In this document: in pieces, positions 53,950 through 63,076 of the stretch | Layout of the letters: each line of letters begins with the position of its first letter | How positions within the stretch are numbered: the stretch's first letter is position 1 | Assembly: GCA_963702755.1 (NCBI GenBank) | Contig: CAVPDZ010000010.1 | Span: forward strand, 600,329 to 664,328 | DNA from: JAJPKK01 sp963702755 | GTDB lineage: Bacteria > Pseudomonadota > Alphaproteobacteria > Rhizobiales > Xanthobacteraceae | DNA: 64,000 nt | Reading direction: 5' to 3' | Program-made: the position numbers and the translations under genes | The notes under the pieces: model-generated | Told to the model about the DNA's origin: nothing | The model's database searches: none | What the model saw: only the letters and a program-made list of their open reading frames with translations

Positions 53950-54447
53950 ATGCGTCTTAAATCCTGCCTGATCCCGCTCACCGCGATCGTTGCCATCGCG
54001 TCCGTTGCGGAAGCATCTGCCCAGGCGATGGTTCGCGAGCAGAAGGTCATCTCAAGCGCCGGCGCTCGCGCCTTGGTGGACGGCTGCACGGCATGGGCTG
54101 AACGTAATCACGTGACGCTCGCGATGTCGGTGTTGGATTGGGCGGGGAACCAGATCGAGTCCCATGCCATGGAAGGGGCGGCCGCGAACTCTATCGATAC
54201 GGCTTTGCTGAAGGCGAAATCGGCGCTGCGCTGGCGTCGACCGACCTCGGAAATGAACAAGATCGTGCGGTCGGGCCAAAATCTGGCGCCGACATTCATG
54301 CACGATTTTCCCCAACCCGGCGCCTTGCCGATCGTGGTCGACGGCGAGGTCATCGGGTCGATGGGGGTATCGAGCGCGGACGGCGAGAAATGCGCCCAAG
54401 CCGCCATCGACGCGGTGTTCAACAAACAAAGGACCGCTGCGCCGTAA
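53950..54447 (+). CDS. GlcG/HbpS family heme-binding-like protein, exported
   Basis: A 165-residue protein with a signal peptide (LIPLTAIVAIASVAEASAQ). The mature part is a GlcG/HbpS domain: ISSAGARALVDGCTAWAE, VLDWAGNQIESHAMEGA, and ALPIVVDGEVIGSMGVSSAD, GEKCAQAAIDAV. The family binds heme or cofactors and is often found beside PQQ dehydrogenases and glycolate genes. It lies between the molybdenum dehydrogenase and a PQQ dehydrogenase (119 bases upstream of the latter), so an accessory role in periplasmic electron transfer is plausible. Confidence 0.87.
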   Translation: MRLKSCLIPLTAIVAIASVAEASAQAMVREQKVISSAGARALVDGCTAWAERNHVTLAMSVLDWAGNQIESHAMEGAAANSIDTALLKAKSALRWRRPTSEMNKIVRSGQNLAPTFMHDFPQPGALPIVVDGEVIGSMGVSSADGEKCAQAAIDAVFNKQRTAAP

Positions 54448-54566
54448 GCCGAATGCATGAATTCCCGCGGGACGCTTAGCTGAGCTATCCCCGTGCGGCT
54501 TGAAGTTATGACGTTGTGTCTGGCGATATCAAAACTGATCGTCGAACTGGTGGATGGGAGGAACTC

Positions 54567-56291
54567 ATGGCGAAACGGAACGCTTCGATCCTGATGGCCT
54601 TGCTGGCGGGCAGCGCGTTGGCATTGCCTGCGATCGGCGCCGACGTGACGCCAGAGCGGCTGATCAACGCCGACAAGGAGCCGCAGAACTGGCTGATGAA
54701 TCACCGTACCTATGATGGTCAGCGATTCTCGCCGCTCGCCCGCATCAACAAGGATAACGTCAAAAACCTGCGCCTTGTTTATGCGGTCCCGCTCGGAGGC
54801 AGCGCGGGCAATGAGTTCAATGAGGCCACGCCTCTGGCCGAGGATGGGTTCCTTTACATCACCAATTCCTGGGGCGTTCTTTACAAGATCGACGCGACGT
54901 CGGGAGACCGCGGCCGCATCGTCTGGCGCATGGACCCGAAGCAGGAGCGCCAGCAGGCCAATCGCGGCGCGGCGTTCTGGCGCAATCTCGTCATCACGCC
55001 TGCCAACCACCCCGCCCGCGTCATCGCGACCGACAAGGAAACGGGCAAGGTGGCCTGGGAGACCAACGTCACGTTCGGCGCATCCCAGATGGGCAACACC
55101 GGAGCGCCGCTCGTCGTCAAAGATAAGGTCGTCTTCGGTGCGGCGGGGAGCGACTCCGGCTGGCGCGGCTGGATCGCGGCGCTTGATGCCGCCACCGGCA
55201 AGCGCGACTGGCTGACCTATACCATTCCGGCGCCCGGCGAACCCGGCAGCGAGACCTGGAAGGGCAACAACAACGCCTGGCAAACCGGCGGCGGCGCTGT
55301 ATGGCTCACCGGCACCTACGATCCGGACACCAACCAGATGATCTGGGGCACCGGCAACCCTGTGCCGATGATGAACGCCTATGCGCGCCCAGGCGACAAC
55401 CTCTACACCAACAGTGCGCTCTCGATTAACCCCGACACCGGCAAGATGAACTGGTACTTCCAGTACACGCCCGGCGACCACTGGGATTTCGACGAGGCCC
55501 ACACCCACATCCTCATCGATGGCGAGATCAATGGCGAGCGGCGGAAGCTCATCACCCACTCGGGGCGCAACGGCTTCACTTACACGTTCGAACGGGGGAA
55601 CGGACAACTCCTTCTCGCCAAGCCTTACATGGACAATATCAATTGGACGAAAGGCATCGATCAGAAAACCGGCAAGCCGCTCGATTACGATCCCAACAAG
55701 GATGTGCAGACCTATGCGAACGTCGCTGCTCCAACTCCTAGCGAACCGGTCAAACACCTCTGCCCCAATCGGATGGGCGGCAGCAATTTCTGGCCGACGT
55801 CCTACAGCCCCAGGACCAAGCTCCTCTACATCCCGGCCCTGACCGCGTGCGAGGACGTGACGAACAACAGGGATTTCGCCGCCGCGGAAAAGGCGAACGG
55901 CTGGTTCGTGAGATCAGGCGGCGGCTACCGGGCGCCGGAACGCTACGAAAGCAATCTCACGGTCGTCGACCCGTTTACCGGTGAGGTCAAGAAGAACATC
56001 CATCTGCGCTACCCGAATTTCAGCGGCACGCTCGTGACGGGCGGCGGCGTTGTCTTCCTGGCGCTCCTCGACGGCACCATCGCGGCTTATGATGACACGA
56101 CCCTCGAAGAACTGTGGAAGATCAATGTCGGCTCGGGCTTCTCGGCGCCGCCGATGACGTTCGAAGTCAACGGCAAGCAATACATCGCGATCGCATCAGG
56201 GTTGGGCGCCGGCGCCAAAGTCAAACTCGACAATACGCCGGAGCTGCGAGACCAGCGCAACGCGACCGTGCTTTACGTGTTCGGGTTGTAA
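54567..56291 (+). CDS. PQQ-dependent dehydrogenase (third copy)
   Basis: A 574-residue periplasmic quinoprotein, closely related to 34832-36556 (the same ERLINADKEPQNWLMNHRTY opening). The ATG at 54567 follows GGGAGGAACTC, so the longer frame from 54516 is not used. Signal peptide to about ALPAIGA. Candidate metal ligand Asn264 is in WGTGNPVP; the catalytic Asp307 is in HWDFDEAH and Asp309 follows two residues later. The Glu-ligand region reads GAAGSDSGWRG. No heme motif. It is the last gene of the unit with the molybdenum dehydrogenase and GlcG-like protein; relatives oxidise primary alcohols. Confidence 0.9.
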   Translation: MAKRNASILMALLAGSALALPAIGADVTPERLINADKEPQNWLMNHRTYDGQRFSPLARINKDNVKNLRLVYAVPLGGSAGNEFNEATPLAEDGFLYITNSWGVLYKIDATSGDRGRIVWRMDPKQERQQANRGAAFWRNLVITPANHPARVIATDKETGKVAWETNVTFGASQMGNTGAPLVVKDKVVFGAAGSDSGWRGWIAALDAATGKRDWLTYTIPAPGEPGSETWKGNNNAWQTGGGAVWLTGTYDPDTNQMIWGTGNPVPMMNAYARPGDNLYTNSALSINPDTGKMNWYFQYTPGDHWDFDEAHTHILIDGEINGERRKLITHSGRNGFTYTFERGNGQLLLAKPYMDNINWTKGIDQKTGKPLDYDPNKDVQTYANVAAPTPSEPVKHLCPNRMGGSNFWPTSYSPRTKLLYIPALTACEDVTNNRDFAAAEKANGWFVRSGGGYRAPERYESNLTVVDPFTGEVKKNIHLRYPNFSGTLVTGGGVVFLALLDGTIAAYDDTTLEELWKINVGSGFSAPPMTFEVNGKQYIAIASGLGAGAKVKLDNTPELRDQRNATVLYVFGL

Positions 56292-56543
56292 CGCGCGCCT
56301 CATTGCCTTGAGCTCGCCGGGCGGCGGCAGATAGGCGTCGGAGGCACGAGATCAGTTACTTGGAGTCACACCCACGGTCGCTTCGCAGTCATAACACTAG
56401 GGAGCGTACTCATAAATTTGGTCGCGTAAGGGCGATAAGCTGACCGGCGTCTCGTGGACGCCTCAGGTTGCTTGTGATTACTTACGGACGCCTTATAGAG
56501 TTCTGCCATCGTCTGCTTTTGAATAAAGGCACACGATGTCGTA

Positions 56544-57254
56544 TCAGCTTGCAGCCTTTGGCTTGACCGTTCCCGATCCCGAAATCTTCGTCACCAGCTT
56601 CGGCGTCCCGGTGTAAGTCACGTTGCCGGAGCCGCTGATAACCGTGTCCAGCAACTCTTGGACATCGACAGATGTGCTTCCCGACCCGCTCAAGACGACA
56701 TTTGCGCGCTCGGCCACGAGTTCGGCTGCGTTGATAATTCCCGAGCCGCTGATCACGAGCTTGAGGTCGGCCACATTGCCGGAAAGCTGCAGTCTGGAAG
56801 CTCCCGCCACGGTCACCGTGAGCGCTTTGCTCGCAATTTTCGAGGCCTGAAGCGTGCCCGCGCCTGCGGCGTCGATCGCTCGGAGGTCTTTTACGGTGAC
56901 TCGGTAGAGAAGCTCATTTGCGATAATTCCCGTATTGGCAGCGATGCCGAGAACCAAGACCCCGCTACGCGTCCCCGTCGTGATCTTGGACAAAACATTG
57001 TCGTCGCTCGACACCATAACGCTGTCGGTATCGCCGCTCTCGATCACGACGCGACCAGCGCTTTCAAATCGTACAGCTGTAAAAGAGCTGACGGCTCGCG
57101 TTTCTGTGCTAATGGTCCCCGAACCGACGATCTGCTCTCCTTTTCCTTGCGAGATGCATATCTGTTTGCCGCTGCAGGATTGGATATTCACGTCGCAGCC
57201 CGCAAGGCCGATGGCAAGCAGAAGGAGAGGTAAGGCAGAAAAACGTGGGATCAT
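56544..57254 (-). CDS. DUF2807 (GIN domain) lipoprotein
   Basis: A 236-residue lipoprotein. The lipobox LAGC puts the acylated Cys at residue 20. The rest is a repetitive beta-helix of the head GIN domain type (DUF2807), with repeating units such as VVLSGSGSTSVDV, VISGSGNVTYTG and TKISGSGTVKPKA, and FTAVRFESAGRVVIESGD at the start. Anchored in the membrane facing the periplasm or surface. Function unknown. The 252-base gap before it (56292-56543) has no gene that I can support. Confidence 0.85.
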   Translation of the reverse strand: MIPRFSALPLLLLAIGLAGCDVNIQSCSGKQICISQGKGEQIVGSGTISTETRAVSSFTAVRFESAGRVVIESGDTDSVMVSSDDNVLSKITTGTRSGVLVLGIAANTGIIANELLYRVTVKDLRAIDAAGAGTLQASKIASKALTVTVAGASRLQLSGNVADLKLVISGSGIINAAELVAERANVVLSGSGSTSVDVQELLDTVISGSGNVTYTGTPKLVTKISGSGTVKPKAAS

Positions 57255-57477
57255 CAGTATTTCCTAAAATCAAAAGGGATGTCTTTATGGAGGCGCATTC
57301 CCTCCCTGCCGTCGCACCACAGGGGGGTTAATGTAATTTTCCCCGCACGCTTCAAGGTGATGTTATGAACTTCGTCTCTTCATTCTCCCTGTCCCTTCCG
57401 ACAACGCTGTGCGCTGCTCGATCACGTGTAAAACCGCCTATTAACCATGTCGCAGAAGAAGGCGTGACTCACCGGCC

Positions 57478-57681
57478 AAGGACCGCTCCGGGCCATTTTC
57501 GCCGATCTGCTTCAGCCCCTATCTCTACCGTGCTCGCAACCAGGTCGAGCGGTTCTTCAACAGGATCAAGCAATGTCGTCGTGTGGCGACGCGTTACGAC
57601 AGATTGGCCGCTAACTACTTTGCCTTTGTTCAACTCGCGTCAATCAGGCTATGGCTGCGCCTTAATGAGTCCGCGCCCTAG
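57478..57681 (+). mobile_element. IS5-family transposase remnant (C-terminal end)
   Basis: Codons from 57478 to a stop at 57681 read PICFSPYLYRARNQVERFFN, then RIKQCRRVATRYDRLAANYF and AFVQLASIRLWLRLNESAP. This is the conserved C-terminal end of IS5-type (IS1031-like) transposases, with the catalytic Glu in the YRARNQVERFFNRIK block. The N-terminal part and clear inverted repeats are missing, so it is an inactive fragment. The surrounding DNA (57255-57790) is lower in GC and holds no other gene. Confidence 0.8.
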
Positions 57682-57790
57682 TTGCCGAGGCTCCGCCTTT
57701 GCTATTGAGCTGCGCTCTCGCGCGGCACGAAGTTGAAAACGATGAGCCATTGGAGTCGCGACACCGATCACCGATGGCCATCCCAGTTCA

Positions 57791-58297
57791 CTAATGCCCG
57801 CGCTTGCGCATTTCCTCGGCGATGCGGGTTTGCATTTCGGCGGCGACCTTCTGGCCGAAAGCCTGGCCGATCACCAGGCTTTGCTGGGTGATCGCCGGCG
57901 TCTTGGCGACGAGCGCTTCTCCCACCGGGCTGTGGTAGAACGCCGCCAGCTGGTTGAGTTCGTCGACGGTGAAGTTGCGCGCGTAGACCCCGGCCAAATC
58001 ATTGGCGAGTTCCTGAATGCGCGCGGTCATGCCCTCGACGATCACGGGCACGATGACGTTGAAATCCTTCTCCGCGTCGGGCCGCCCCTGGACGACCGCG
58101 GGCTTCAGCGCCTGCATGATGTTGGGCAGGATCGCCTTGAACTGATCGGTTGCATGCATCGCGACGATCAGCGCCTTTGCCGCCGCCAGCGCGGCGTCCG
58201 AGGCGGGCGGCGCGGACTGCGGCACGGGCTGCGCCGCGAGCGGGCCGATGCCTAGTCCGAGAACGAAACACAGCGCCAACAGCTTCACTTTCAACAT
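57791..58297 (-). CDS. DUF2059 domain protein, exported
   Basis: A 168-residue protein. The ATG at 58297 has GGGAGG upstream on the minus strand and opens a signal peptide MLKVKLLALCFVLGLGIG ending PLAAQ. The helical DUF2059 domain contains the typical NFTVDELNQLAAFYHSPVGE and ALVAKTPAITQQS. Periplasmic; function unknown. Divergent from the acetyl-CoA synthetase gene. Confidence 0.87.
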   Translation of the reverse strand: MLKVKLLALCFVLGLGIGPLAAQPVPQSAPPASDAALAAAKALIVAMHATDQFKAILPNIMQALKPAVVQGRPDAEKDFNVIVPVIVEGMTARIQELANDLAGVYARNFTVDELNQLAAFYHSPVGEALVAKTPAITQQSLVIGQAFGQKVAAEMQTRIAEEMRKRGH

Positions 58298-58491
58298 CAC
58301 TTTTCCTCCCAAGGACGCCGTCGCCGGCGAGGTCGAATGAACCGAAGCATAGCATGAAGCATAGCATAAGGAGATTTGCGCTTGGTCAACTCGGTACCTA
58401 CCAAGGTGTGACATTGGAAGGCTTGTGGCGCTCGGAATCCGGGGCGCATAATGATGGTCGAGGAAACGCGCAAAGCGCCAAGGAGTGGCAG

Positions 58492-60442
58492 ATGAGTGAC
58501 CAGGTCTATGACGTTCCGGCCGATTGGAAAAAGCGCGCCTTCATCGATACGGAAAAGTACGCCGCCATGTACCAGCGCTCGATCAAGGATCCGAACGGAT
58601 TCTGGGGCGAGGAGGCCAAGCGCATCGATTGGTTCAAGCCATTCACCAAGGTCAAGCACACCTCCTTCGATCCGCATAACGTCTCGATCAAATGGTTCGA
58701 GGACGGCGTCACCAACGTCGCCCACAATTGCATCGACCGCCATGTGGCGAAGCGCGGCGACCAGGTCGCCATCATCTGGGAGGGCGATGATCCGAAGGAC
58801 GACCGCAAGATCACTTACCGCCAGCTGCAAGCCGAGGTGAGCCGGTTCGCCAACGTCCTCAAGGCGCGCGGCGCCAAGAAGGGCGACCGCATCACCATCT
58901 ATATGCCGATGATCCCGGAGGCCGCGTTCGCGATGCTTGCCTGCACGCGCATCGGCGCGATTCATTCCGTGGTGTTCGGCGGATTTTCGCCGGACTCGCT
59001 CGCGGGCCGCATCGAGGATGCGAAGTCGAGCATTGTCGTGACCGCCGACGAGGGCGTACGCGGCGGCCGCAAGGTGCCGCTCAAATCGAACGCGGACACG
59101 CGCCGCCGAGCGCGCCGGCGGCGTCACCTCGATCATCGTCGTCCGCCGCACCGGCGCTGCCGTCAACATGAAGGCGGGGCGCGACGTCTATTACGACGAG
59201 ATCGAAAAGACGGTGCCGGCCGACTGTCCCTGCGAGCCGATGAGCGCCGAGGATCCGCTCTTCATCCTCTACACGTCAGGCTCGACCGGCAAACCCAAGG
59301 GCGTGCTGCACACGACGGCCGGCTATCTCGTGTTCGCTTCGATCACGCATCAATACGTGTTCGATTATCACGACGGCGACATCTATTGGTGCACCGCCGA
59401 CGTCGGCTGGGTGACCGGGCACAGCTACATCGTCTACGGCCCGCTCGCGAACGGCGCCACCACGCTGATGTTCGAGGGCGTGCCGAACTACCCGACCAAT
59501 TCGCGGTTCTGGGAAGTCATCGACAAGCACAAGGTCAACATCTTCTACACCGCGCCGACGGCGATCCGCGCCTTGATGCAGGGCGGCGACGCGCCGGTGA
59601 CGAAGACCTCGCGCAAGACGCTGCGGCTCCTCGGCACGGTCGGCGAGCCGATCAATCCGGAAGCGTGGGAGTGGTATCACCGCGTTGTCGGCGAGCGGCG
59701 CTGCCCGATCGTCGACACGTGGTGGCAGACCGAGACCGGCGGCATCCTGATCACGCCGCTCCCCGGCGCGATCAAACTCAAGCCCGGCTCGGCGACGCTG
59801 CCGTTCTTCGGCGTGCAGCCCGAGATCGTCGATGCGGAGGGCAAGGTGCTGCACGGCGAGGCGACCGGCAATCTGTGCATCGCCAATTCCTGGCCCGGGC
59901 AGATGCGCACCGTGTACGGCGATCACGAGCGGTTCGTGCAGACCTACTTCTCGACCTACCAGGGGAAATATTTCACCGGCGACGGCTGCCGGCGCGATGC
60001 CGACGGCTACTACTGGATCACCGGCCGCGTCGACGACGTCATCAACGTCGCCGGCCATCGGCTCGGCACCGCCGAAGTCGAATCGGCGCTCGTTGCCCAT
60101 CCGAAAGTATCGGAGGCGGCGGTCGTCGGTTACCCGCACGACATCAAAGGGCAGGGCATCTATGCCTACGTGACGTTGATGGCCGGCGAGCAGCCGACCG
60201 AGGCGCTGCGCCAGGAGCTCGTGGGCTGGGTGCGCAAGGAGATCGGCCCGATCGCGTCGCCCGACATGATCCAGTTCGCCCCCAGCCTGCCGAAGACGCG
60301 CTCCGGCAAGATCATGCGGCGAATCCTGCGCAAGATCGCCGAGGGCGAGTTCGGCAATCTCGGCGATACCTCGACGCTCGCGGAGCCCGCCGTCGTCGAC
60401 GATCTGGTCAACAACCGCCAGAACCGCAAAGGCGCGGCGTAG
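58492..60442 (+). pseudogene. acsA: Acetyl-CoA synthetase, one frame break
   Basis: The intended product (about 650 residues) is AMP-forming acetyl-CoA synthetase. Motifs: FGGFSPDSLAGRIEDA, the P-loop YTSGSTGKPKGVLHTT, VDTWWQTETGGILITP, TGDGCRRDADGYYWITGR, and the acetylatable Lys in TRSGKIMRRILR. After KSNADT an extra C at 59101 shifts the frame; corrected, AAERAGGVTSIIVVRRTGA follows. All else is intact, so this looks like a sequence error in a functional gene. The ATG at 58492 has AAGGAG ten bases upstream. It activates acetate, the possible end product of the upstream alcohol and aldehyde dehydrogenases. Confidence 0.88.
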
Positions 60443-60455
60443 GCCTCATCGCGCC

Positions 60456-60578
60456 GTCATTCCGGGGGCCGGCGCAGCCGGCAGCCCGAAATCCATAGCG
60501 ACGATTTTTCGCTCTTATTCCCACCTGTGTTCATGGATTCCGGGCTCGCCTCCGTTTCGCTACGGCGCCCGGAATGAC
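60456..60578. repeat. Palindromic repeat, GTCATTCCGGGG family (copy 2)
   Basis: A second copy of the element seen at 7191-7296: GTCATTCCGGGGG at the left, CCCGGAATGAC at the right, with CCCGAAATCCATAG and CATGGATTCCGGGCTCGCC inside. The arms have diverged slightly from copy 1. It follows the acetyl-CoA synthetase gene and may end its transcript. Confidence 0.78.
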
Positions 60579-60626
60579 TGCTCCTTTTGCCGTCAGGCCA
60601 GGCGAGCTTGCGACGGCTCGCTGCGC

Positions 60627-60827
60627 CTACATCAAATTGTATTCGGTGATCAGCATCGGCAATTGGTCGAAGTGTTGAAGGATGATCGCAAAGCAGATGA
60701 AGGCGGCTGTTCCGGTTGCGGAAAAGAGAAGCAGAGGCCAGGGAACATCGCTGACTTGGTCAGTCTTGATCGCGTTGGAACGGGACGAAAGCTCGCCGCG
60801 CATTGGCATGTCATTGATCCATTTCAC
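60627..60827 (-). CDS. Small membrane protein, unknown
   Basis: Up to 66 residues, with one hydrophobic segment WPLLLFSATGTAAFICFAII. The first codon may be the GTG at 60827 or an ATG at 60809. Not recognised. It lies 24 bases downstream of another small membrane ORF on the same strand; together they look like a small operon. Confidence 0.45.
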   Translation of the reverse strand: MKWINDMPMRGELSSRSNAIKTDQVSDVPWPLLLFSATGTAAFICFAIILQHFDQLPMLITEYNLM

Positions 60828-60851
60828 TGGCGGTGCGAACCGCGCCTGAGT

Positions 60852-61040
60852 TCACGGAAAGGCGCCCATGGTCGCCAGCACCGCCGCGTCGGGAGCGGGC
60901 AACGTCCAGACGGCATAAATGGCTATTGCCCAGAGAGCACCCGCGAAAATCGTCCACGGCAAGATCTTCCCGGCGCCAGCGGAGCGGCTCGATTTATATG
61001 GAAGGGTTTCAGGTATTCCGTCCGATAATCGCGAAAGCAT
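60852..61040 (-). CDS. Small membrane protein, unknown
   Basis: About 62 residues from an ATG at 61040 (a TTG at 61046 is also possible). The single hydrophobic segment is ILPWTIFAGALWAIAIYAVW. Not recognised. Placed between two other small minus-strand membrane ORFs. Confidence 0.45.
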   Translation of the reverse strand: MLSRLSDGIPETLPYKSSRSAGAGKILPWTIFAGALWAIAIYAVWTLPAPDAAVLATMGAFP

Positions 61041-61095
61041 GATCAAACCCTTTTGTGATCGTTAGTCATTATCGTTCAAACTAGTCGCGCCCATT

Positions 61096-61428
61096 TTAGA
61101 GGCCATAGCTCAGCGCTATTGCCGCGATGCTCACAAATGCGCCAATGCTGGCGTAAACGATCAGCACCCATCGACGCCACGCGACGTAAGTTGCCTGGTC
61201 TTCCGCCGACCACCGATAATCACGTGGCCGCCCAACTTCGCAAATGTGCAAGCCCGATGCCATTTTCGGTGTCGCGGCGGAACCGCCATCAGACGCGTCG
61301 CGCGCGTTTCCAAGTCTCGCGGTTGAGAAACTTTCAGGAGCAATGCCGTTGAGAGTATGAGGGTTAGGGCGATAATGATCGCGCTTTGACAGGAATCTCA
61401 GAGACGATGAAGTAATCGACATTGTCAT
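61096..61428 (-). CDS. Small single-pass membrane protein, unknown
   Basis: Up to 110 residues; the C-terminal half (DYRWSAEDQATYVAWRRWVL then IVYASIGAFVSIAAIALSYG) has the protein-like pattern of a short cytoplasmic part plus one membrane helix, known from small proteins of Bradyrhizobium-like genomes. The first half is less convincing, and an internal ATG at 61263 is an alternative start. The start at 61428 overlaps the stop of a tiny upstream ORF (ATGA). Confidence 0.45.
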   Translation of the reverse strand: MTMSITSSSLRFLSKRDHYRPNPHTLNGIAPESFSTARLGNARDASDGGSAATPKMASGLHICEVGRPRDYRWSAEDQATYVAWRRWVLIVYASIGAFVSIAAIALSYGL

Positions 61429-61610
61429 AACCCTGCGAGAAGCTGCGATATCTGCAAAATCATGCGAGTCACATCGTGCCAGACTCTGAAGCCGATTGCT
61501 GTGTGATCTGCGTCACGCACCAGAACGGCTGACATCTTTTTTCTCGGAGAATGGATCGGGGGAGGCGAATCCGCGCCTCGTGGTCGGACTTTGATCACAA
61601 CCACCGTCAA
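61425..61610 (-). CDS. Possible tiny ORF coupled to the next small protein
   Basis: Sixty-one codons ending in an ATGA overlap with the ORF below it. The second half (MSAVLVRDADHTAIGFRVWH) looks protein-like. No family recognised; it may be non-coding. Confidence 0.25.
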   Translation of the reverse strand: MTVVVIKVRPRGADSPPPIHSPRKKMSAVLVRDADHTAIGFRVWHDVTRMILQISQLLAGL

Positions 61611-61770
61611 CCCAGCGTCAATCGGACATCAATCCAGCGTCAATCGCGATTTGTTTTCTTGAAATCAGATGGTTTGAGGGGTCATCCGGTTGGCTAACAA
61701 TTTCGGAAGCGAGCCCCGAGCGGGAGAGTGATGATGGCGGCGAGCAAGATCCTCAGCCGCCATCCCCCGA

Positions 61771-61983
61771 TCAATCATTGCGCCGGCGTGGCGTCTCATA
61801 CGCCAGATCGGCGCGGCTGTTCCTTTCAGCTTGCTCTGCGAGACGTGTCCACGACACCGCCATGCCTCGCAGCGTGGCGCGACTTCCAGTGTCGGTGATG
61901 ACTTCCGCGAGCCGAAGACATTCGGCCGCGTGACATCGGTATAGCTCAGCTGCTGTCAGCGAATGCGCTTGCCTGATGACCAT
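61771..61983 (-). CDS. Small conserved protein of Bradyrhizobium type (70 aa)
   Basis: From the ATG at 61983, 70 residues read as a helical protein with LYRCHAAECLRLAEVITDTG, SRATLRGMAVSWTRLAEQAE and a DLAYETPRRR tail. This YR..AAECLRLA...W..LAEQAE pattern recurs in multiple copies in Bradyrhizobium and relatives. The longer frame from 62265 is low-complexity Arg/Pro sequence and is rejected. Cytoplasmic; function unknown. Confidence 0.72.
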   Translation of the reverse strand: MVIRQAHSLTAAELYRCHAAECLRLAEVITDTGSRATLRGMAVSWTRLAEQAERNSRADLAYETPRRRND

Positions 61984-62511
61984 CTTTAATCGCCCATGGA
62001 CTTCGGGCCTGCTACCTGAGTCGAGACGCGCGGTCGGTCTGTAACCGGACCGTTGTGATCGCACTTCAACATCATCCCTAACGGCGGGCGCGCCTGGCGG
62101 TTTCCCGACATTTCCGCAGGATGAGACAGGAACGCGGGACGAGACAGGAAGAAGCCCCGACCTTGAGATCGGGGCCCCGGCGCGGGACCGCGCCTGGGGG
62201 TAACGGGGGAAGGGTCGCGGGCCGCACCGCATGGTCAACCGCAAATCCCCAAGATCGTTCCTCACACCAATCGAACCGGCCCGCTAAACCGGAGAGGTTG
62301 GGGGACAGCGAGAGTTTCGTGTCGCCATAATGCCGTCGATTTGACCATCGTTTGGGCATGACTGTAGCCGCGCGGCCACAGTGTTTTTACAAACGCTCCA
62401 CGATTTCGCCTTACGACTAGGCGTCGCGCGCCCGGATGGTTATCGTTTCGTTGCGCTCCAGGTTGCGACCGCGCAACCGGGGACTGGGATATTTGGGGGA
62501 TGGGGGACGTG
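61984..62511. other. Intergenic region with hairpin and short repeats
   Basis: No gene supported. GCCCCGA-N8-TCGGGGC at 62154-62175 can form a hairpin, and GAGACAGGAA is repeated at 62123 and 62141. The last 100 bases before 62512 are AT-richer and should hold the promoter of the L,D-transpeptidase gene. Confidence 0.5.
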
Positions 62512-63054
62512 ATGCTGAGGCAAACAAGCCTGCGACTTGCAAACCTGAGACTTGCCTGTGCGCTTGCAACCGCGTTGTTCGTTTATCCTTCGATCGGCAC
62601 GACGCCGGCCGCAGCGCGCGGCGAACTCGTCGCCGCCGGCGGCGCCTATTCGGCTGGAACCATCGTGGTTCATACCGAACAGCGCCAACTCTACCTTTAT
62701 CTCGGCAATGGCCGGGCGCTGCGCTATCCGGTCGGCGTCGGCCGTCTCGGAAAGCAGTGGAGCGGCACGTCCTACATCGACGGAAAGTACGTCAGCCCGG
62801 CGTGGTCGCCGCCTGATGATATCCGCCACGACAAGCCGAACCTCCCGGCGGTCATCCCCGGCGGCTCGCCGAAGAATCCGATGGGCGTCGCGGCGATGAC
62901 GCTGCACGGCGGGCAGTACGCAATTCACGGCACCAACCAGCCTGGCTCGATCGGCGGCTTCGTCTCCTACGGCTGCATCCGTATGTACAACGCGGACATC
63001 ACCGACTTGTTTGGACGGGTCGGCTACGGCACGCAGGTGGTGGTCACGCGCTGA
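62512..63054 (+). CDS. L,D-transpeptidase (YkuD domain), exported
   Basis: A 180-residue protein with a signal peptide (LACALATALFVYPSIGTTPA, cleavage near AAA). The YkuD catalytic site is HGTNQPGSIGGFVSYGCIRM, with His139 and the nucleophile Cys155; the fold starts IVVHTEQRQLYLYLGNGRAL. It forms 3-3 cross-links in peptidoglycan or attaches proteins to it, in the periplasm. The ATG at 62512 has GGGGGA at good spacing and is preferred over 62500. Confidence 0.92.
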   Translation: MLRQTSLRLANLRLACALATALFVYPSIGTTPAAARGELVAAGGAYSAGTIVVHTEQRQLYLYLGNGRALRYPVGVGRLGKQWSGTSYIDGKYVSPAWSPPDDIRHDKPNLPAVIPGGSPKNPMGVAAMTLHGGQYAIHGTNQPGSIGGFVSYGCIRMYNADITDLFGRVGYGTQVVVTR

Positions 63055-63076
63055 TCGATCCGGGCGCGGCGGTCCA

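Noticed and set aside
54567..56291. Calling the PQQ dehydrogenases methanol dehydrogenase (xoxF or mxaF)
   Set aside because: No small MxaI subunit, no xoxG/J neighbours, and divergent metal-site sequences; only a general alcohol dehydrogenase label is supported.
56395..56460. Possible IS terminal inverted repeat (GGGAGCGTACTCATAAATT)
   Set aside because: It looks like an IS5-type end, but I find no matching inverted partner near the transposase remnant at 57478-57681.
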